Made by a program: the position numbers and the translations under genes | Part shown: positions 52,832-61,037 of the stretch, in pieces | Numbering within the stretch: position 1 is the first letter of the stretch | Layout of the letters: every line of letters starts with the position of its first letter | Source of the DNA: DAOPXV01 sp964551445 | GTDB taxonomy: Bacteria; Muiribacteriota; UBA9980 | Assembly (NCBI GenBank): GCA_964551445.1 | Contig: CAZKCG010000019.1 | Location: 1 to 64,000 of the forward strand | Reading direction: 5' to 3' | Length of the DNA stretch: 64,000 nt | Notes under the pieces: model-generated | What the model was told of the DNA's origin: nothing | Databases searched by the model: none | What the model saw: only the letters and a program-made list of their open reading frames with translations

Positions 52832-53275
52832 ATGGAGATAAAGATCCGGGAAGCGGAAGAAAGAGAACTGGAGAATTTAATTTCTCTTTATTCTCAGCCT
52901 GATATGGATAATGGCCAGACGATCTCGCTGGAAAACGCGAAGCAAATTTTTGCAAAGATCAGATCTTATCCGTTTTATAAAGTTTATGTTGCGATATCAG
53001 ATGAAAAAATAGTAGGAACTTTTGAACTGCTCGTAATGGATAATCTTGCGCATAAAGGGGCTCTATCGGCTGTTGTCGAGGACGTCGCCGTTTCTGATAA
53101 ACATCAGGGAAAGGGGATCGGGCGGGAAATGATGATTTTTGCGATGAAGGTTTGCCGGGAAATGGGATGTTATAAACTCAGTCTTTCCAGTAATTTAAAA
53201 CGGGAAACCGCTCATAAATTCTATGAATCTTTAGGGTTTAATAAACATGGCTACAGCTTTTATATCGATTTATAA
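52832..53275 (+). CDS. GNAT-family N-acetyltransferase
   Basis: A 147-residue acetyltransferase with the acetyl-CoA motif VEDVAVSDKHQGKGIGREMM and the C-terminal strand-helix KLSLSSNLKRETAHKFYESLGF. The substrate (amine, peptide or small molecule) is not evident. The ribosome site is weak (GCGGGTG). Confidence 0.9.
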   Translation: MEIKIREAEERELENLISLYSQPDMDNGQTISLENAKQIFAKIRSYPFYKVYVAISDEKIVGTFELLVMDNLAHKGALSAVVEDVAVSDKHQGKGIGREMMIFAMKVCREMGCYKLSLSSNLKRETAHKFYESLGFNKHGYSFYIDL

Positions 53276-53423
53276 AGCTGATTTGGATATTCGATGCGGG
53301 TATGTTTATCATTGCAACGATTTCAAGAAAAAATATTATGAAGAATATAAATCGTTCTGTAATGAACCCGGTTCTCTTTATGAGAGTGAAGAAATTACCG
53401 GTGAATATATTGACGTTGAATAA
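53247..53423 (+). CDS. Possible small ORF overlapping the GNAT gene end
   Basis: A 58-codon frame (MATAFISIYKADLD..., ending EEITGEYIDVE) with plausible composition and a cysteine-histidine segment RCGYVYHCNDF. It begins inside the GNAT gene without a ribosome site and matches nothing I know. It may be a remnant, and I hold it weakly. Confidence 0.2.
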   Translation: MATAFISIYKADLDIRCGYVYHCNDFKKKYYEEYKSFCNEPGSLYESEEITGEYIDVE

Positions 53424-53449
53424 AAAACACATTCGGAGGCCGGAAAATG

Positions 53450-53631
53450 AACTTCAGGAAAAGATCAAAAACAAAGTTCCGCTGGAATTCGGCCATTCGC
53501 TCGAATCGCAGATAGGCGGCCAGATAAAGGCAGGCTTGGGTATCAATGGATTTTACGAGGATATCTCAAATTATGAACAACTGGACCCTTATATAAAAAC
53601 ATTTATCGCGACGCTTGCAGTTAAAAATTAA
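53450..53631 (+). pseudogene. Remnant of a SAM-dependent methyltransferase (C-terminal fragment)
   Basis: The frame encodes only the last 60 or so residues typical of a class I methyltransferase subgroup: VPLEFGHSLESQIGGQIKAGLGINGFYED and YIKTFIATLAVKN. The intact family is about 200-250 residues and includes an upstream SAM-binding domain, which is absent here in all frames of 53276-53450. I read this as a decayed gene left by deletion. The open frame opens at 53302, but its first 45 residues are not family-like. Confidence 0.65.
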
Positions 53632-53656
53632 ATTTTTTTCAGGTGGTGATTAAAAA

Positions 53657-54142
53657 ATGGATCCGAAGATCAAAATCGCAATTCGCCTTCGCGAAGAAGG
53701 CAAGCTCGAAGAATCGAAAAATCTTATGCTTGAAGCAGTCGGCGAGCGTCCGGATGATCCGGTCGCGAATTACCAGTGCGCTTGGTCGCATGACAGGCTG
53801 GGACTTGAAACGGAAGCGGTTCCATATTATGCGCGCGCGATAGAATGCGGGCTTGAGGGCGCCGATCTTGAAGGCGCGTTTCTCGGCCTGGGCAGCACTT
53901 ACCGCACGATCGGCGATTATGAAAAAGCCTTTGAAACGCTGACCCGGGGCTCGAATCTTTTTCCGGAAAACCGGGCACTGCAGATATTTCTTTCAATGTC
54001 GCTTTACAACCTTGGCAAACACGCCGAAGCGATGGAAATTTTGTTGCGTAATATTGTCGAAACCAGCCAGGATCCGGCGATCAAAAAATATGAACGAGCG
54101 ATATTTTATTATAAGGACAGACTCAATGAAATATGGAAGTGA
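53657..54142 (+). CDS. Tetratricopeptide repeat protein
   Basis: A 161-residue protein with about three or four TPR-like units (NLMLEAVGERPDDPVANYQCAWSHDRLG, AFLGLGSTYRTIGDYEKAFETLTRGSNLFP, ALQIFLSMSLYNLGKHAEAMEILLRNI). Such proteins usually mediate protein contacts, and the partner is unknown. It has a good ribosome site (CAGGTGG) about 10 bases before the start. Confidence 0.82.
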   Translation: MDPKIKIAIRLREEGKLEESKNLMLEAVGERPDDPVANYQCAWSHDRLGLETEAVPYYARAIECGLEGADLEGAFLGLGSTYRTIGDYEKAFETLTRGSNLFPENRALQIFLSMSLYNLGKHAEAMEILLRNIVETSQDPAIKKYERAIFYYKDRLNEIWK

Positions 54143-54190
54143 AAGAATTATCGATGATCAAATCATCTGTGTTATAAGGAATATTAAATT

Positions 54191-54634
54191 ATGAGAATAT
54201 TAGTCGACGCCGACGCGTGCCCCGTAAAAGAAATAATAGTCCGGATCGCTCAGAAATATTCGATACCCGTTTTCATGTTCATCGACACAAGCCATGTTTT
54301 AAATGACGGCTATTCAACGGTCGTGACGGTAGACCAGCACACCGATTCGGTCGATTACGCGATCGTCAACAGCATAAAAGCGGGCGATATCATCGTGACG
54401 CAGGACCACGGACTCGCGTCACTCGCTATGTCGCCGAAGAATTTCGTGATCAATCAGAACGGATTTATATATGATAATTTGAATATAGATTCTCTGTTAA
54501 GTTTCCGGCACGAATCCGCTAAGATAAGGCGGTCGGGCGGCAGGACGCCGAATCCTAAGAAACGCACGGCTGAAGAAGACGAAAAGTTTGAAAAGATTCT
54601 GATAGAGGTAATAGAAGGAGCGAAACCAAGATGA
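54191..54634 (+). CDS. UPF0178 / DUF188 (YaiI/YqxD) family protein
   Basis: A 147-residue member of the conserved YaiI/YqxD family, a PIN-like fold of unknown function. Signatures are the N-terminal ILVDADACPVKEII, DIVTQDHGLASLAM-like (seen as DIIVTQDHGLASL) and the RRSGGRTPNPKKRT tail. Its stop overlaps the start of the next gene (ATGA), so the two are coupled. It is probably cytoplasmic. Confidence 0.93.
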   Translation: MRILVDADACPVKEIIVRIAQKYSIPVFMFIDTSHVLNDGYSTVVTVDQHTDSVDYAIVNSIKAGDIIVTQDHGLASLAMSPKNFVINQNGFIYDNLNIDSLLSFRHESAKIRRSGGRTPNPKKRTAEEDEKFEKILIEVIEGAKPR

Positions 54635-55614
54635 AGCTTGCGATAAGAGCCGCGCTTTCAGCATTTGTTTGGCTGTTTGTATGCGTTATTCCCGCTCTGG
54701 CGGCGTATGACCCGCTTTCGGTTCCGCCCGGGTTCAAGCCTGAGGTTGTCGATCTAACGATCACGGACGCGAGCCGCAAGCGCGATATTCCGGTCCGTTT
54801 ATATCTTCCGGCTGATAAAAAAGCCGCGGCTGTCGTTATGTTCAGCCACGGCCTCGGCGGTTCGCGCGCAGGGAACGCATTTCTCGGAGAACACTGGTCC
54901 GTCCGGGGATATATCGCGGTTTTTATCCAGCATCCGGGAAGCGACTCTTCCGTATGGAAAGACAAGCCGCGTTCGGAACGACTCGATGCGTTAAAGGAAG
55001 AAGCAAATTTTCAAAACTATATTCTTCGCGTAAAAGATGTTTCCGCCGTTCTCGATCAGCTCGAGATATGGAATTCCACTTCCGGCAACGCTTTGAAAGG
55101 GCGTTTTGACATCAAGCGCATAGGCATGTCGGGACATTCATTCGGCGCAGTTACCACGCAAGCCGTCAGCGGTCAGAGCTTCGCGCGCGGTCAGATACTC
55201 ACTGATTCCCGCATAAAGGCTGCCGCGGCATTCAGCCCGAGCGTTCCAAAGCTCGGCGATCCGAAAAGATCTTTCGGTTCAGTGAAAATCCCGTGGATGC
55301 TTATGACCGGCACGAGGGACTCAGGCGTTATAGGCAGTACGACACCCGAATCGCGGCTTGGAGTATTTCCAGCGCTTCCGCCGGGCGGAAAATATGAGCT
55401 GGTCTTATACGGCGCCGAGCATCTGGCTTTTTCCGACAGCGTCATACAGATATCAAACCGGAAGCGCAATCCTAATCATCACCGGGCGATAATAGCTTTG
55501 ACGACGGCTTTCTGGGACGCGTACCTTCGCGGGGACAAAGAAGCCAAAGCCTGGCTCGACGGCGCAGGTCCCGCCTCGATACTTGAAAAGGACGACCGCT
55601 GGCAGAAAAAATAA
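54631..55614 (+). CDS. Exported alpha/beta hydrolase (platelet-activating-factor acetylhydrolase-like)
   Basis: A 327-residue hydrolase with a signal peptide (residues 1-24, LSAFVWLFVCVIPALAA). The oxyanion region is VVMFSHGLGGSRAGN and the nucleophile elbow is GMSGHSFGAVTTQ with S170. The catalytic aspartate is probably in LMTGTRDSG and the histidine in YGAEHLAFSD. The layout matches PAF-acetylhydrolase/dienelactone-hydrolase-like esterases, and the substrate is unknown. Translation is coupled to the UPF0178 gene by an ATGA overlap. Confidence 0.88.
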   Translation: MKLAIRAALSAFVWLFVCVIPALAAYDPLSVPPGFKPEVVDLTITDASRKRDIPVRLYLPADKKAAAVVMFSHGLGGSRAGNAFLGEHWSVRGYIAVFIQHPGSDSSVWKDKPRSERLDALKEEANFQNYILRVKDVSAVLDQLEIWNSTSGNALKGRFDIKRIGMSGHSFGAVTTQAVSGQSFARGQILTDSRIKAAAAFSPSVPKLGDPKRSFGSVKIPWMLMTGTRDSGVIGSTTPESRLGVFPALPPGGKYELVLYGAEHLAFSDSVIQISNRKRNPNHHRAIIALTTAFWDAYLRGDKEAKAWLDGAGPASILEKDDRWQKK

Positions 55615-55680
55615 CTGTCGCGATAATATTTCGGTCCGCCTCATGAAATATTCCCGATAGATTCTAACGTTTTTGATCCT

Positions 55681-55729
55681 GCGATAAAAACCCGACATTT
55701 TAACTTAAACTTGACAAGGCGATAAAAAC
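55681..55729. repeat. 11-bp direct repeat upstream of the glycan locus
   Basis: GCGATAAAAAC occurs at 55681-55691 and 55719-55729, 38 bases apart on the same face of the helix within error. Both copies lie upstream of the -35 of the glucanase promoter, where a regulator would bind. Confidence 0.4.
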
Positions 55730-55732
55730 TCC

Positions 55733-55761
55733 TTGACACAAGCCGGCCGGTATGATAATGT
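55733..55761 (+). promoter_or_regulatory. Promoter of the glycan-use locus
   Basis: TTGACA (55733-55738), 17-base spacer, TAATGT (55756-55761) with a TG extension. The implied start coincides with the ATG at 55768, which has no clear ribosome site. The transcript may be leaderless, or a different promoter may be used. Confidence 0.5.
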
Positions 55762-55767
55762 GGTGTT

Positions 55768-57714
55768 ATGAAAAATAATATTATTTTGTTTTTATCGTTG
55801 TTTCTTTTTCTCTCTCCATACGGCGCGCATATTTCTCACGCGCGGCCGGTTGCCAAAAGTGACGCGGAGTTTCTCGATATGGTCGGAAAAGCCGCGTTCC
55901 AATATTTTATTCACTGTACCAATACGGAGAACGGCCTAGTAATGGATCGCGCGTCAAACTGGAAGGCGCCCGATTTTTCTTACGCGCCCGCCACGATCGC
56001 CGGGGTAGGGTTCGGATTGAGCGCACTCACCGTCGGCGCGGAACGCGGCTGGATCGCAAAAGATAAGGCCGAAGAACTGACGCTTGTCACACTTAAATAT
56101 TTTTACGAAAAGATGGAAAATCATAAAGGATTTTTTTATCATTTCATCGATATGAAGACCGGCCGCCGCGTCTGGAATTGTGAGATATCATCGGTTGATA
56201 CAACGCTATTTCTGGCAAGGGCGCTTCAGGCCGGCGAATATTTTAATAACGCAGAGATCAAAAGATACGCCGATCTTTTATACCGCCGCGTCGACTGGCA
56301 GTGGATGTTGAACGGCACGGGCAATCTCTGCATGGGCTGGAGGCCCGAAAAAGGTTTTATCGACTGCTATTGGAAAGATTACGCCGAAAGCATGCTGATA
56401 TATGTCATGGCTATCGGGTCGCCGACCTATCCGATCCCCGCGTCATGCTGGAATAACATCAACCGCCCGCTGGGCCGTTACGGCAAATATCAGTGCATCC
56501 TCTGTCCGCCGCTTTTCACGCATCAGTTCTCGCATATCTGGATCGATTTCCGCGATAAGCGTGACGATTACGCCGACTATTTCCAGAATTCGCGTCAGGC
56601 CACTCTCGCCAACAGGCAGTTCTGCATCGACAGCTCTCGTTCGTTCAAAACATACGGTCCTGACTGCTGGGGCCTTACCGCCTGCATAGGTCCCGACGGA
56701 TATCACGCATACGGCGCGGCTCCCGGAAACGTTTCAAGCGACGGCACCGTAGCTCCGGAAGCCGCCGGCGCGTCGATAGTTTTCACTCCCGAAGAATCAA
56801 TTTCCGTCCTCAAATATATTTATAATAACCATAAGGAAAAAATGTGGGGGCGTTACGGCTTTTCAGACGCTTTCAATATGGACCGCAACTGGTACGCCGA
56901 GGACGCTTACGCTATAAATCAGGGGCCGATGCTTTTGATGATCGAAAATTTCGCGTCGGAGCTCATCTGGAAAACTTTCATGAAAAACATCAATATAAAA
57001 AGGGGAATGTCCCTCGCAAAGTTTCGGCCCGTTAAGAATTTTACTTTTAATATGAAGAATCTGAAATATTCCGATAAAAAAGTTTTTTTCCCGCATGAGC
57101 GGCCTCGCTATCAAAGTCTCGCCATTAAAAATGGTATCGGCCCTGACCGGCTCGGCCCGGATGACGCTATCTGGAAAAATGCTGAGTCGAAACGGATAAC
57201 ACTTTCCGCGGAAGACATCCAGTCCGGAAATAACGGCCAGCCCGGCTACCACGCCGACGTTAGTATGGCGCATAACGATAATTTCCTTTTTATCCGCGTC
57301 GGGGTTTTTGATAATGATCTGGTATCGGCGAATCCGCCTGAACAGATGTATAAGGATGACGCCGTCGAGATCTATCTCGATCCCGGTAACGATAAACTGA
57401 AATGGGGCGATGAAAAGGACTATCAGATAGTTTTATCGCCTGATAAAAGCCTCAAAACTCTTCGTTACGGCGAAATGTTCCAAAAAGGAAAGAACGATAA
57501 ATATCTGTCGGCCCGCTATTTTAAAACTAATGACGGGTATGAGTTCGTCCTTGCTATCTGGCGGAAAAAATTCGGCCTTAATAAGAGCGAAGCCGGCTTT
57601 TCTATCGCGTTTCACAACGTAGACCAAAAAATAGCGTCAGACTGCAAGCTGAACTGGTTCTTCGCCGAGCCGGGAATTCTTCTGGGCCTGATAGAAATGG
57701 CTCCCGGGAAATAG
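55768..57714 (+). CDS. Secreted PF10091/GH144-like glucanase with CBM9-like domain
   Basis: A 648-residue exported protein with a signal peptide (1-25). Residues 30-410 match the glycoamylase (PF10091) domain used by GH144 endo-beta-1,2-glucanases and found in cyclic beta-1,2-glucan synthetases. Hallmarks are an N-terminal AFQYFIHCTNTENGLVMDR, the WYGLTA-type segment CWGLTACIGPDGY, DGTVAPEAAGASIVFTPEES, RYGFSDAFNMDRNWY and INQGPMLLMIENF. The last part (about 470-640: AHNDNFLFIRVGVFDND, DAVEIYLDPGNDKL) is a CBM9-like domain, probably binding glycan ends. It is the first gene of the importer and phosphorylase locus. Strict activity is unproven; endo-beta-1,2-glucanase is the leading guess. Confidence 0.82.
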   Translation: MKNNIILFLSLFLFLSPYGAHISHARPVAKSDAEFLDMVGKAAFQYFIHCTNTENGLVMDRASNWKAPDFSYAPATIAGVGFGLSALTVGAERGWIAKDKAEELTLVTLKYFYEKMENHKGFFYHFIDMKTGRRVWNCEISSVDTTLFLARALQAGEYFNNAEIKRYADLLYRRVDWQWMLNGTGNLCMGWRPEKGFIDCYWKDYAESMLIYVMAIGSPTYPIPASCWNNINRPLGRYGKYQCILCPPLFTHQFSHIWIDFRDKRDDYADYFQNSRQATLANRQFCIDSSRSFKTYGPDCWGLTACIGPDGYHAYGAAPGNVSSDGTVAPEAAGASIVFTPEESISVLKYIYNNHKEKMWGRYGFSDAFNMDRNWYAEDAYAINQGPMLLMIENFASELIWKTFMKNINIKRGMSLAKFRPVKNFTFNMKNLKYSDKKVFFPHERPRYQSLAIKNGIGPDRLGPDDAIWKNAESKRITLSAEDIQSGNNGQPGYHADVSMAHNDNFLFIRVGVFDNDLVSANPPEQMYKDDAVEIYLDPGNDKLKWGDEKDYQIVLSPDKSLKTLRYGEMFQKGKNDKYLSARYFKTNDGYEFVLAIWRKKFGLNKSEAGFSIAFHNVDQKIASDCKLNWFFAEPGILLGLIEMAPGK

Positions 57715-57746
57715 TTTTTATCCAACTTATGTAGGATGTGGTACTG

Positions 57747-60047
57747 ATGTTTACTTTTACCCGTGGCAGTTCTCGAAAAAGAACCTTGCTCACGATGTGT
57801 CTGGCTTTTTTAATATTCCTTTTCTGCGGGCCGCTATACGCCGGCGGGCCTGATATTTCCCGGCCCGCAAAACCCGTTGAACTCATCGTCTGGGCGATGG
57901 GCGCCGAAGGCAAGCTTATACGGATCATGGCCGACCGTTTCGAAAAAGACAATCCCGGGATCAAAGTAATAACTCAGGCGATCCCCTGGAACGGCGCTCA
58001 CGAAAAGCTCATTACGGCCGTGGTCGGTAATATCCCGCCCGACATATGCCAGATGGGAACTACCTGGATGTCCGAATTTCACGCCATGAACGCTCTTTTG
58101 CCGCTGGAAGGATATCTCGCGAAACCGGGTGAAGACCAATCGAAAAAGATCGCAGTTTCAGATTTTTTTGACGGCTGTAAGGTCAGCATCACTTTCGGCG
58201 AACACATCCTCGGTATTCCCTGGTACGTCGATACGCGCCTTTTTTATTACCGCACCGATCTTGCTAACCAGGCCGGTTATCCGGCGTTTCCAAAGAACTG
58301 GGACGAACTCATAGATCTGTGCCGAAAGATCAAAACTCTCAAATCAGAGAAGAAGATGGACGGCTACAGTATCACCCTGCCGGTCAACGACTGGCAGATA
58401 TTTCTTATCTTTCTGTGGCAGAATAAAGGCGAGATAATCAATAATACGATGACTCGCGCGAGTGTTAATACTCCGGCGGTCTCGGAAGCCATAGAATTTA
58501 TGATGAAGTTCTTCGCCGAAGGCCTCTCGCCTCTTGAAGCCGCCCGCGACATGGACATTCTCAACGCTTTTGAGACCGGATTTTTCCCGATGTTCATATC
58601 GGGCCCGTGGATGATATCTGAAATTGAGCGGACCAAGCCGAATCTCACCGGGAAATGGATGAGCGCGCCCATGCCGGCCGGGAAAGATAAAACGTCTTTT
58701 ATTGGCGGATCGAATCTCGTTATATTTAAAAACTCTCCCAACAAAGACGCGGCCTGGCGCTTTGTCGAATATGTCAACCGCGTTGAGAACCAGGTTGAAT
58801 GGTACTCGATGTCAAAAAATCTGCCTTCCCGAAAAGACGCATGGGACCGGCCGCTCCTTAAGGACAACCAATATCTCGCCGCGTTCCGCCAGCAGCTTCA
58901 AAACACGCAGGCGCCGCCCGCTCTACCCGAATGGGAACTCATAGCGAGCATCCTTTCCGAAGCGCTGGAACAGATAGTCTATAAAAAAACCACTATAACC
59001 GCCGGCCTTGAAAATTGCGAGAACCGTATAAACTCAATTCTTGCCCGCAACACAACGCAGCAGACAACGGTTTTTAAAATTTCGGTCACCGTTATCATCA
59101 GTTTAATTATCATCGGCGTGATTTTTTTCTACCTCATCCGTAAAAGCGGCGCGCCCGGCCTTTCTAAGAGAGCTAAATATAACGCCGCCGCTTATATCTT
59201 TCTGGTCCCGGCCCTTGGAGTGCTGACGGTTTTCCTCTTTATCCCGATCGTCGCGACTTTCATCTTAAGCCTTACCAACTGGAACATATATGCCGTCAAC
59301 GACATTTCGAAAGTTATCTTCGTCGGCCTTGAAAATTATACGAAACTCTTTACCGATCCGGTTTTCTGGATATCGCTAAAAAATACGATGATATTTTCCC
59401 TTGTGGGCGTGCCTTTAAACATCGCGCTCGCGCTTTTAACGGCCGTCATATTAAACCAGCAGTTCATCCGTTTCAAGCCGCTTTTCCGTATCGGTTTTTT
59501 CATCCCCGTCGTCACAACGATGGTCGCCGTCGCCGTCGTCTGGCGCTGGCTCTATAATCCTGAATTCGGAATATTCAACTATTTTCTTGGCCTCGTCGGG
59601 ATCGCGCCTTTGAACTGGCTTTCCGATACGGCACTGGTGCTTCCGTCGCTGATCTTAATGGCGGTCTGGAAAGGCTTCGGTTACAACATGATAATTTTCA
59701 TCGCGGCGCTGCAGTCGATCCCCGAATGTCTCTATGAAGCGGCTGATCTCGACGGCGCAACCGACACGCAGCAATTTTTTTACATAACCCTTCCGATGCT
59801 TAAAAAAACTACCTTCTTTATAATAATCATGACGACCATCGGCTATCTGCAATTCTTCGCCGAGCCCTACATCATGACGCAGGGCGGCCCGCTCAATAGT
59901 TCCATGTCCGTCGTATTATACATGTACAACAACGGCTTTAAATACTACAATCTCGGATATGCCTCGGCAATCGCCTACATCCTGTTCGGGATCATTTTCG
60001 CGTTCACATACGTTCAATTCGCGTTCTCGCAAAAAATGGAAGATTAA
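57747..60047 (+). CDS. Fused solute-binding protein and CUT1 ABC permease
   Basis: A 766-residue fusion of two importer parts that are normally separate. A signal peptide (about 15-35, LTMCLAFLIFLFCGPLYA) precedes a type 1 sugar solute-binding protein (about 45-440: ELIVWAMGAEGKLIRIMADRFEKDNPGIKV, PPDICQMGTTWMSEF, MFISGPWMISEIE). A transmembrane linker (about 450-475) is followed by a MalF-type permease with six helices (about 485-766) and an EAA loop near YEAADLDGATDTQQFFYITLPML. The binding protein is thus tethered to the membrane subunit. The frame opens with GTG at 57738; I choose the ATG at 57747 because AGGA spacing fits. The stop is followed 12 bases later by the MalG-type permease. 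No ATPase gene is nearby. Confidence 0.92.
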   Translation: MFTFTRGSSRKRTLLTMCLAFLIFLFCGPLYAGGPDISRPAKPVELIVWAMGAEGKLIRIMADRFEKDNPGIKVITQAIPWNGAHEKLITAVVGNIPPDICQMGTTWMSEFHAMNALLPLEGYLAKPGEDQSKKIAVSDFFDGCKVSITFGEHILGIPWYVDTRLFYYRTDLANQAGYPAFPKNWDELIDLCRKIKTLKSEKKMDGYSITLPVNDWQIFLIFLWQNKGEIINNTMTRASVNTPAVSEAIEFMMKFFAEGLSPLEAARDMDILNAFETGFFPMFISGPWMISEIERTKPNLTGKWMSAPMPAGKDKTSFIGGSNLVIFKNSPNKDAAWRFVEYVNRVENQVEWYSMSKNLPSRKDAWDRPLLKDNQYLAAFRQQLQNTQAPPALPEWELIASILSEALEQIVYKKTTITAGLENCENRINSILARNTTQQTTVFKISVTVIISLIIIGVIFFYLIRKSGAPGLSKRAKYNAAAYIFLVPALGVLTVFLFIPIVATFILSLTNWNIYAVNDISKVIFVGLENYTKLFTDPVFWISLKNTMIFSLVGVPLNIALALLTAVILNQQFIRFKPLFRIGFFIPVVTTMVAVAVVWRWLYNPEFGIFNYFLGLVGIAPLNWLSDTALVLPSLILMAVWKGFGYNMIIFIAALQSIPECLYEAADLDGATDTQQFFYITLPMLKKTTFFIIIMTTIGYLQFFAEPYIMTQGGPLNSSMSVVLYMYNNGFKYYNLGYASAIAYILFGIIFAFTYVQFAFSQKMED

Positions 60048-60059
60048 GGTGGTAAATAT

Positions 60060-60887
60060 ATGAATCGTCGCTCTATTTTCAAGGTCGTCTCGCTTTATCT
60101 TTTGATAATCGTATGCCTCGTATCCACCCTGCTTCCGTTCGTCTGGATGATATCGACCTCGCTCAAAGTGGACAGCGAGATCTATTCGCGCACGCCTGTT
60201 TTCATTCCGGCCCATCCGACGCTGGACGCATATTATAAGTTGTTCAAACAGGTTGATTTCCTGAAACACTTCATTAACAGCATCATTGTAGCCCTTGGTC
60301 TGACTATCTTATCAATCCTTGTCAACGCGCTGGCGGCCTTCGCATTCGCAAAGCAGCGGTTTCCCGGTCGCGAAAAACTTTTCGCATTGCTTCTGATGAC
60401 CATGATGGTCCCGGGCCAGGTGACGATGATGCCGGTATTTATAATCCTTAAGGAAATGGGGCTTTTAAATTCCTATCTCGGCCTTATTATTCCAGGCTCA
60501 GCTAGTGTTTTCGCCATTTTCATGCTGAAACAATTCATGACCGATATTCCGGAAGAACTCATGGAGGCCGCCCGCATCGACGGAGCGAGCGAAATGAGAA
60601 TCTTCTGGAGCGTTATGCTGCCCATATGCACGCCGATCATAGCGACGCTCGCCATCTTTAATTTCATGGGCGCCTGGAACGAATTTCTGTGGCCTTTGAT
60701 CATCATGCTGAAAGAAGAATATTATACTCTGCCGGTCGCGCTCGCCAACCTCAACGGCCAGTTCAATACCGACTGGGCGCTTCTGATGGCGGGCTCAGTC
60801 GTTGTCGTCATTCCTGTAATTTTAATGTTTTTAATGGCGCAGAAATACTATATTAAGGGTATCGCCGCCGGCGCGGTCAAAGGTTAA
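60060..60887 (+). CDS. CUT1-family ABC sugar permease (MalG type)
   Basis: A 275-residue inner-membrane permease with six predicted helices and the EAA loop (MEAARIDGASEMRIFWSVMLP) that docks the ATPase. The N-terminal STLLPFVWMISTSLK and C-terminal QKYYIKGIAAGAVKG are typical of MalG-like subunits. It pairs with the fused binding protein/permease, from which it is separated by 12 bases with a GGTGG ribosome site. The required ATPase is not in the window; it may be a shared MsmK-type subunit. Confidence 0.94.
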   Translation: MNRRSIFKVVSLYLLIIVCLVSTLLPFVWMISTSLKVDSEIYSRTPVFIPAHPTLDAYYKLFKQVDFLKHFINSIIVALGLTILSILVNALAAFAFAKQRFPGREKLFALLLMTMMVPGQVTMMPVFIILKEMGLLNSYLGLIIPGSASVFAIFMLKQFMTDIPEELMEAARIDGASEMRIFWSVMLPICTPIIATLAIFNFMGAWNEFLWPLIIMLKEEYYTLPVALANLNGQFNTDWALLMAGSVVVVIPVILMFLMAQKYYIKGIAAGAVKG

Positions 60888-61037
60888 ACGGAATCGGATC
60901 TGAAAAAAAGTTAATATAACCGCTTTATAAAATCAGGCGAATTTTACATAAGAAATGCGGCTGCCGCTGTGAGAAGCGCAAACAGCGAAAAGTCAAACCG
61001 GGTCATTCGAATCCGGAATTAAAGGAGCTTAATTATC

